Positions 45,123 through 48,325 of a DNA stretch of 48,325 nt are shown one piece after another (position 1 is the first letter of the stretch; each line of letters starts with the position of its first letter). Position numbers and translations under genes: made by a program. The notes under the pieces are model-generated. The model did no database searches and had not been told where the DNA came from. It saw nothing but the letters and a program-made list of their open reading frames with translations. This DNA comes from Ardenticatena sp. (GTDB taxonomy: Bacteria; Chloroflexota; Anaerolineae; Ardenticatenales; Ardenticatenaceae), in the NCBI GenBank assembly GCA_015487975.1, contig WFOS01000115.1, forward strand, positions 1 through 48,325, given 5' to 3'.

Positions 45123-46057
45123 CGCGGAAGCATGGGGGCACTCCCAAGCAAACGCTGCATGATGTCGGTTTGGACGTAGCGTTCGATGGTATCGAGCGCC
45201 AGTGCCACGATGGGGGTCGTGTCGGCTGCCATGGTTTGAGCAAATTTGAGTGCGCCGGCAACGGCTGCCCCACTCGATGGCCCCACCATCAATCCTTCCA
45301 GACGCAACAGTCGCGCCAGCGCCTCGTAGGCTTCGGATGTGCTCACGTCGACCACATGGTCGATCAGGTCATCATCGTAGAGCGTGGGGACGAAAGGCGC
45401 TCCCATGCCGTAGATGTGATGATTGCCTGGTGCGCCCCCCGTCAACACAGGCGACTCGGCGGGCTGGACAGCAATGATTTGCACGTGTGGCTGGTGTTGT
45501 TTGAACCACGTGCCAATACCGGTGCAGATGGCCCCTGTTGTGATGGGAACCACCACTGCCTGTACGCTGCCACCTGTATCGCGCCAGATTTCTTGCGCGG
45601 TTTGCTTGTGCGCTTCTGCCGCAGCCATGTTGGCGAATTGCCGCGGTCGAAACACTTTGGGATAGGCTGCCGCCAACTCGTCGGCACGTGCAAAGGCGTT
45701 GGTCATGCCGTGGGTCACGTGAACATCAGCCCCCATCGCGCGTAGCAAGCGGATGCGCCATTCAGGAACCCAATCGGGGACGACGAGCACGAGGCGATAG
45801 CCACGTATGGCACAGACCATGGCGAGCGAAAAAGCGATGTTGCCCGCCGTCGGTTCGACGATCACCGTATCGAGGTCCACAAGTCCTTGCCGCTCGGCGG
45901 CTTCGATGATAGCCAGAGCAACACGGTCGGTATCGCTGTGGGTGGGATTGGTAGCTTCGATCTTCAGGTAGAGTGGCATCCGCAGGTGGCGTGCCAATGA
46001 ATCGAGCGCCACCAGTGGTGTATTGCCGATAAGGTTGAGCGCGTTTCGGGCGATCAT
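45119..46057 (-). CDS. Cysteine-synthase-fold protein lacking the PLP lysine (probable pseudoenzyme)
   Basis: 312 residues, the length of CysK/CysM. The fold is recognisable from ALNLIGNTPLVAL at the start, LYLKIEATNP, IRLLRAMGADV and GPSSGAAVAGAL near the end. Active-site parts are altered: the usual SVKDR, whose Lys forms the Schiff base with PLP, reads SDTDR (Thr43); the substrate loop TSGNTG reads TAGNIA (70-75); the phosphate loop GTGGT reads TTGAI (173-177). The enzyme is therefore unlikely to bind PLP or make cysteine. The reading frame is intact and codon use looks normal, so the gene is probably kept for another role. ATG 46057 begins the conserved part; GTG 46072 would add five residues. 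It lies downstream of the lytic transglycosylase gene. Confidence 0.85.
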   Translation of the reverse strand: MIARNALNLIGNTPLVALDSLARHLRMPLYLKIEATNPTHSDTDRVALAIIEAAERQGLVDLDTVIVEPTAGNIAFSLAMVCAIRGYRLVLVVPDWVPEWRIRLLRAMGADVHVTHGMTNAFARADELAAAYPKVFRPRQFANMAAAEAHKQTAQEIWRDTGGSVQAVVVPITTGAICTGIGTWFKQHQPHVQIIAVQPAESPVLTGGAPGNHHIYGMGAPFVPTLYDDDLIDHVVDVSTSEAYEALARLLRLEGLMVGPSSGAAVAGALKFAQTMAADTTPIVALALDTIERYVQTDIMQRLLGSAPMLPR

Positions 46058-46141
46058 GCGTTTTGAGGTCACCTTCTTGTCGACGGGTTTGCGTGCGATT
46101 ATACGAAGGCAAAGCGAATTGCAAATTCCGCGCTGCGTGGT

Positions 46142-48325
46142 TCAGCGTTCCCACACGGCGCGATAGGCCCCCCAGTGCGTGTAGACGGCTTCGACATAGG
46201 TGCGTGTTTCGCCGAAGGTGATGTTTTCGACGAAGAGATCAGGGTCGGTGTCTTGCCAGCGGGTGACGTTGCCTGGTCCCCCATTGTAGCCAGCCAGCGC
46301 GGCGAAAACGTCGTCGTCGAACTGGGTGAGCACGTAGTCCAGGTAGAACGCGCCAAAGCGGATGGCGATGGGAACGCGGTAGAGGTCGTAGTCGGTGGTG
46401 GCCTGGCCCAGTTGGCTGGCGATCCATTCTCGTGTGGCGGGAATAACTTGCATGAGCCCGCGCGCAGCGGCACGACTGGTGGCACGGCGTTCCCAGCGAC
46501 TTTCCTGGTAGATGACAGCGGCGAGCAACAGCGAGTCGATCTGGTAGGTGCGACTGGCATCGTGTAGCAGGTCGGCGAATGGAAGCGGGTAGGCGAGTTT
46601 CGCTACGTTGGGCGGGGCGGTTTCAGGTGTCCAGCCGTGGGCGGCCATGAGGATGCGAGCTGCCTGAATGCTGAGCGCGTATTCTCCCTGGCTGGCGAGG
46701 TAGGCGGCGATGGTGGCAAGTGTGTCAGGGCGGGCTTGGGCATATTCGGCAAAGAGGTCGGCGTAGGCAGCACGGGCGTCGTCGTACAGGCCAAGCAGGC
46801 GTAACTCCTCGGCGCGTTCCCACGCAGACGTGTTAGGGCGGGGTGACGAGCTTGCGGGTGGAGCCTGCCCCAGGGAACGTTCGGCACGTGGCGAGGGGGG
46901 TGTTTCCAACATGTCGCGTGCCCGCAGTACGTAGAAATCGAAGCCGCTGACGGCTGTGGTGCGCCAGCGTTCGTGAGCGGCATTGGTTTCGCCCATGGCA
47001 GCCAGGGCTTTGCCTTGCCAGAAAGTGGCTTGTGTCTGCCAGCCTTCGTACGATGCCAGCGCTTCCCAGCTGGCGAGCGCGGCGGGCATATCCCCCAGGC
47101 GGTAGCGTAGCAACCCTGCCTGCCAGAGCGCTTCATCGGCATGGGCGTCGTTGGGGAAGCGGCGTGCCAGGGCTTCGTAGAATGTGGCAGCGCGGTCGGG
47201 CGAGGTGTCGTGGAGCAGGCGGGCGCTTTCCCACAAAGCCCGAGGCGCGAGTGGACTGGTGGATGTTGCCAGTTGAGCATACGTGTCGAGTGCTGCCTGC
47301 GTGTCGCCCTGCGCAGCACGAACGCGCGCTTGTTCCAGCAGGGCATCATCGTGCAGGTCGCTTTCGGGGTGTGTTTCGACGATTTTGCCGAATTCGCGCC
47401 ATGCCTGTTCCCAGTTGCCTGCGCCTTTGAACGCCAGAGCTGCCCACCAGTGCGCTTCGGCAATATCGTCTGTGGCCAACAGGCTCCAGCAGGTTTGCAC
47501 GGCGGCATCCCACAGGCCGTTTTGCGCATAGACGCGGCATTCGTCCAGAGGGGGGGCGGGGTGGTCGTGTTCGGCCAGGGCTTGCAAGGCAAGCAGGGCG
47601 TCGGGTGTGTCGCCATAGTCGGCGACCAGCATGCGCCACCAATGCAGGGCAAGCGGCAAGCGTCCACGGTCGCGGTCGATGGCAGCGATGTCGGCAATGA
47701 GCGCAGCGCGGAATGTGTGCACACGCGAATCGCGCAAGGCGGCGCGATACCACGAGGCCGCGGTGTCGAGATCTCCCTGCTCGGCCAAGAGGTCGCCCAG
47801 TGTGCGAGCCGTCAAGGCGCGTTGCACACGGTCGCCACGGGCATCGGCCAGGCGGTAGCGGCGTTCATAGGCCGCGATGGCGTCGTTGGTGCGCCCTAGC
47901 GCGGCGTAGGCGCGTGCCAGCGCCAGCGCGACAGCGTCGTCGGCAACGTCACGGGCATCGTCGTAGGCTTGGAAGTGGGCAATGGCGGCGTCATATTCGC
48001 CCAATGCAGCGAGCCGTGTTCCCAGTCGGAAGTGGGCGTAGGGAGCGTAGGGGCTGTTGGGATGGCGTTGCAGGAGTGTCTGAAAAACCACACTGGCTTG
48101 CAGGAAGCGTTCTTCGCGTTCGTAGAGGACGCCCAGTTCCCACAAGGCTGCGTCAGCCAGGGCAGGGGCTCCTTGCAGCGCGAGGTAGTGCATTTCGGCA
48201 GCTTCGAGTTCGCCCCGACGAGCCGCAGCCCGTGCCTGTGCCAGCCGTTCGGTGGGCATGGGTGTGGGGGTGGGGGGCGCAAGCGTGATGGTTCGCGTTG
48301 GAGCAGGTGTTGGGGTGGTCTCGGG
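46142..48325 (-). CDS. TPR-containing SLT lytic transglycosylase, 5' end missing
   Basis: The last 727 residues are present; the frame stays open to the right edge, so the N-terminus is cut. The first visible part is a Pro/Thr-rich linker, probably following a signal or lipoprotein signal. About 480 residues of TPR-like helical repeats follow, then a Pro/Ser linker and a C-terminal SLT domain: YQESRWERRATSRAAARGLMQ contains the catalytic Glu, VIPATREWIASQLG and ALAGYNGGPGNVTRW complete the fold. The architecture matches Slt70-like enzymes that cleave peptidoglycan between MurNAc and GlcNAc. An ATG at 48259 is in frame but lies after the linker and is not taken as the start. Confidence 0.88.
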   Translation of the reverse strand, partial: PETTPTPAPTRTITLAPPTPTPMPTERLAQARAAARRGELEAAEMHYLALQGAPALADAALWELGVLYEREERFLQASVVFQTLLQRHPNSPYAPYAHFRLGTRLAALGEYDAAIAHFQAYDDARDVADDAVALALARAYAALGRTNDAIAAYERRYRLADARGDRVQRALTARTLGDLLAEQGDLDTAASWYRAALRDSRVHTFRAALIADIAAIDRDRGRLPLALHWWRMLVADYGDTPDALLALQALAEHDHPAPPLDECRVYAQNGLWDAAVQTCWSLLATDDIAEAHWWAALAFKGAGNWEQAWREFGKIVETHPESDLHDDALLEQARVRAAQGDTQAALDTYAQLATSTSPLAPRALWESARLLHDTSPDRAATFYEALARRFPNDAHADEALWQAGLLRYRLGDMPAALASWEALASYEGWQTQATFWQGKALAAMGETNAAHERWRTTAVSGFDFYVLRARDMLETPPSPRAERSLGQAPPASSSPRPNTSAWERAEELRLLGLYDDARAAYADLFAEYAQARPDTLATIAAYLASQGEYALSIQAARILMAAHGWTPETAPPNVAKLAYPLPFADLLHDASRTYQIDSLLLAAVIYQESRWERRATSRAAARGLMQVIPATREWIASQLGQATTDYDLYRVPIAIRFGAFYLDYVLTQFDDDVFAALAGYNGGPGNVTRWQDTDPDLFVENITFGETRTYVEAVYTHWGAYRAVWER

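Noticed and set aside
45710..45735. TCACGTGAAC, another parS-like core
   Set aside because: Lies inside the CysK-like coding sequence, matches only part of the consensus and is not symmetrical.

Overview
The window is a gene-dense stretch of a bacterial chromosome, clearly GC-rich with AT-richer gaps. It carries one tRNA and no insertion sequence, prophage, CRISPR array or rRNA. Gene content suggests Chloroflexota, possibly an Ardenticatenia- or Anaerolineae-like thermophile: a PknB-type kinase with one C-terminal membrane helix, large GT-C and DUF2079 membrane proteins, a sortase without a visible substrate, TPR proteins with PDWL motifs, an SDH/ClpP-fold protease, a DUF1931 histone-fold protein, and a dual-function malic enzyme. 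The phylum is an inference from families; no rRNA is present to prove it. Promoters look like sigma-70 (TTGxxx/TATAAT), and most genes have a GGAGG-type ribosome binding site.

Layout. 1-5.4 kb: the edge of a lipoprotein gene, an MFS transporter, a beta-hydroxyacid dehydrogenase and rpiA in tandem, then DUF4446 and tsaD converging. 5.45-5.96 kb: a gene-free, AT-richer gap packed with DnaA-box sequences, a candidate replication origin or DnaA-titration site. 6.0-12.2 kb, minus strand: ftsH, a Ser/Thr kinase and a large GT-C glycosyltransferase. 12.3-19.0 kb, plus strand: rhomboid, SDH-type serine protease, clpB, the DUF1931 protein, a lipoprotein and the RdgB/HAM1 NTP pyrophosphatase. 19.1-21.3 kb, minus strand: malic enzyme. 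21.5-22.5 kb: prs behind a 20-bp perfect palindrome.

22.6-29.6 kb is a complete phosphate regulon on one strand: pstS, pstC, pstA, pstB, a thioredoxin-type arsenate reductase, phoP, phoR and phoU. A pho-box-like site lies upstream and a strong stem-loop sits between pstS and pstC. 29.7-36.9 kb, minus strand, is a chromosome-maintenance cluster: a DUF2079 membrane protein, a PfkB kinase, parA, parB, a methyltransferase with a zinc ribbon, and dnaN. The last four junctions before dnaN are overlapping or nearly so, and dnaN has its own promoter.

37.0-48.3 kb: sortase with a small membrane protein, a DUF1992 protein, a TPR/PDWL-repeat protein, a 56-residue basic protein, PEP carboxylase, tRNA-Gly(TCC), an MFS-fused spermidine-synthase-like protein, a cysteine-synthase homologue that has lost its PLP lysine, and a TPR-SLT lytic transglycosylase running off the right edge.

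The points most worth following up are the CysK-like pseudoenzyme, the DnaA-box cluster (with dnaN and parAB nearby but dnaA absent), the histone-fold protein behind clpB, the PDWL-repeat protein, and the putative operators of prs and pst.
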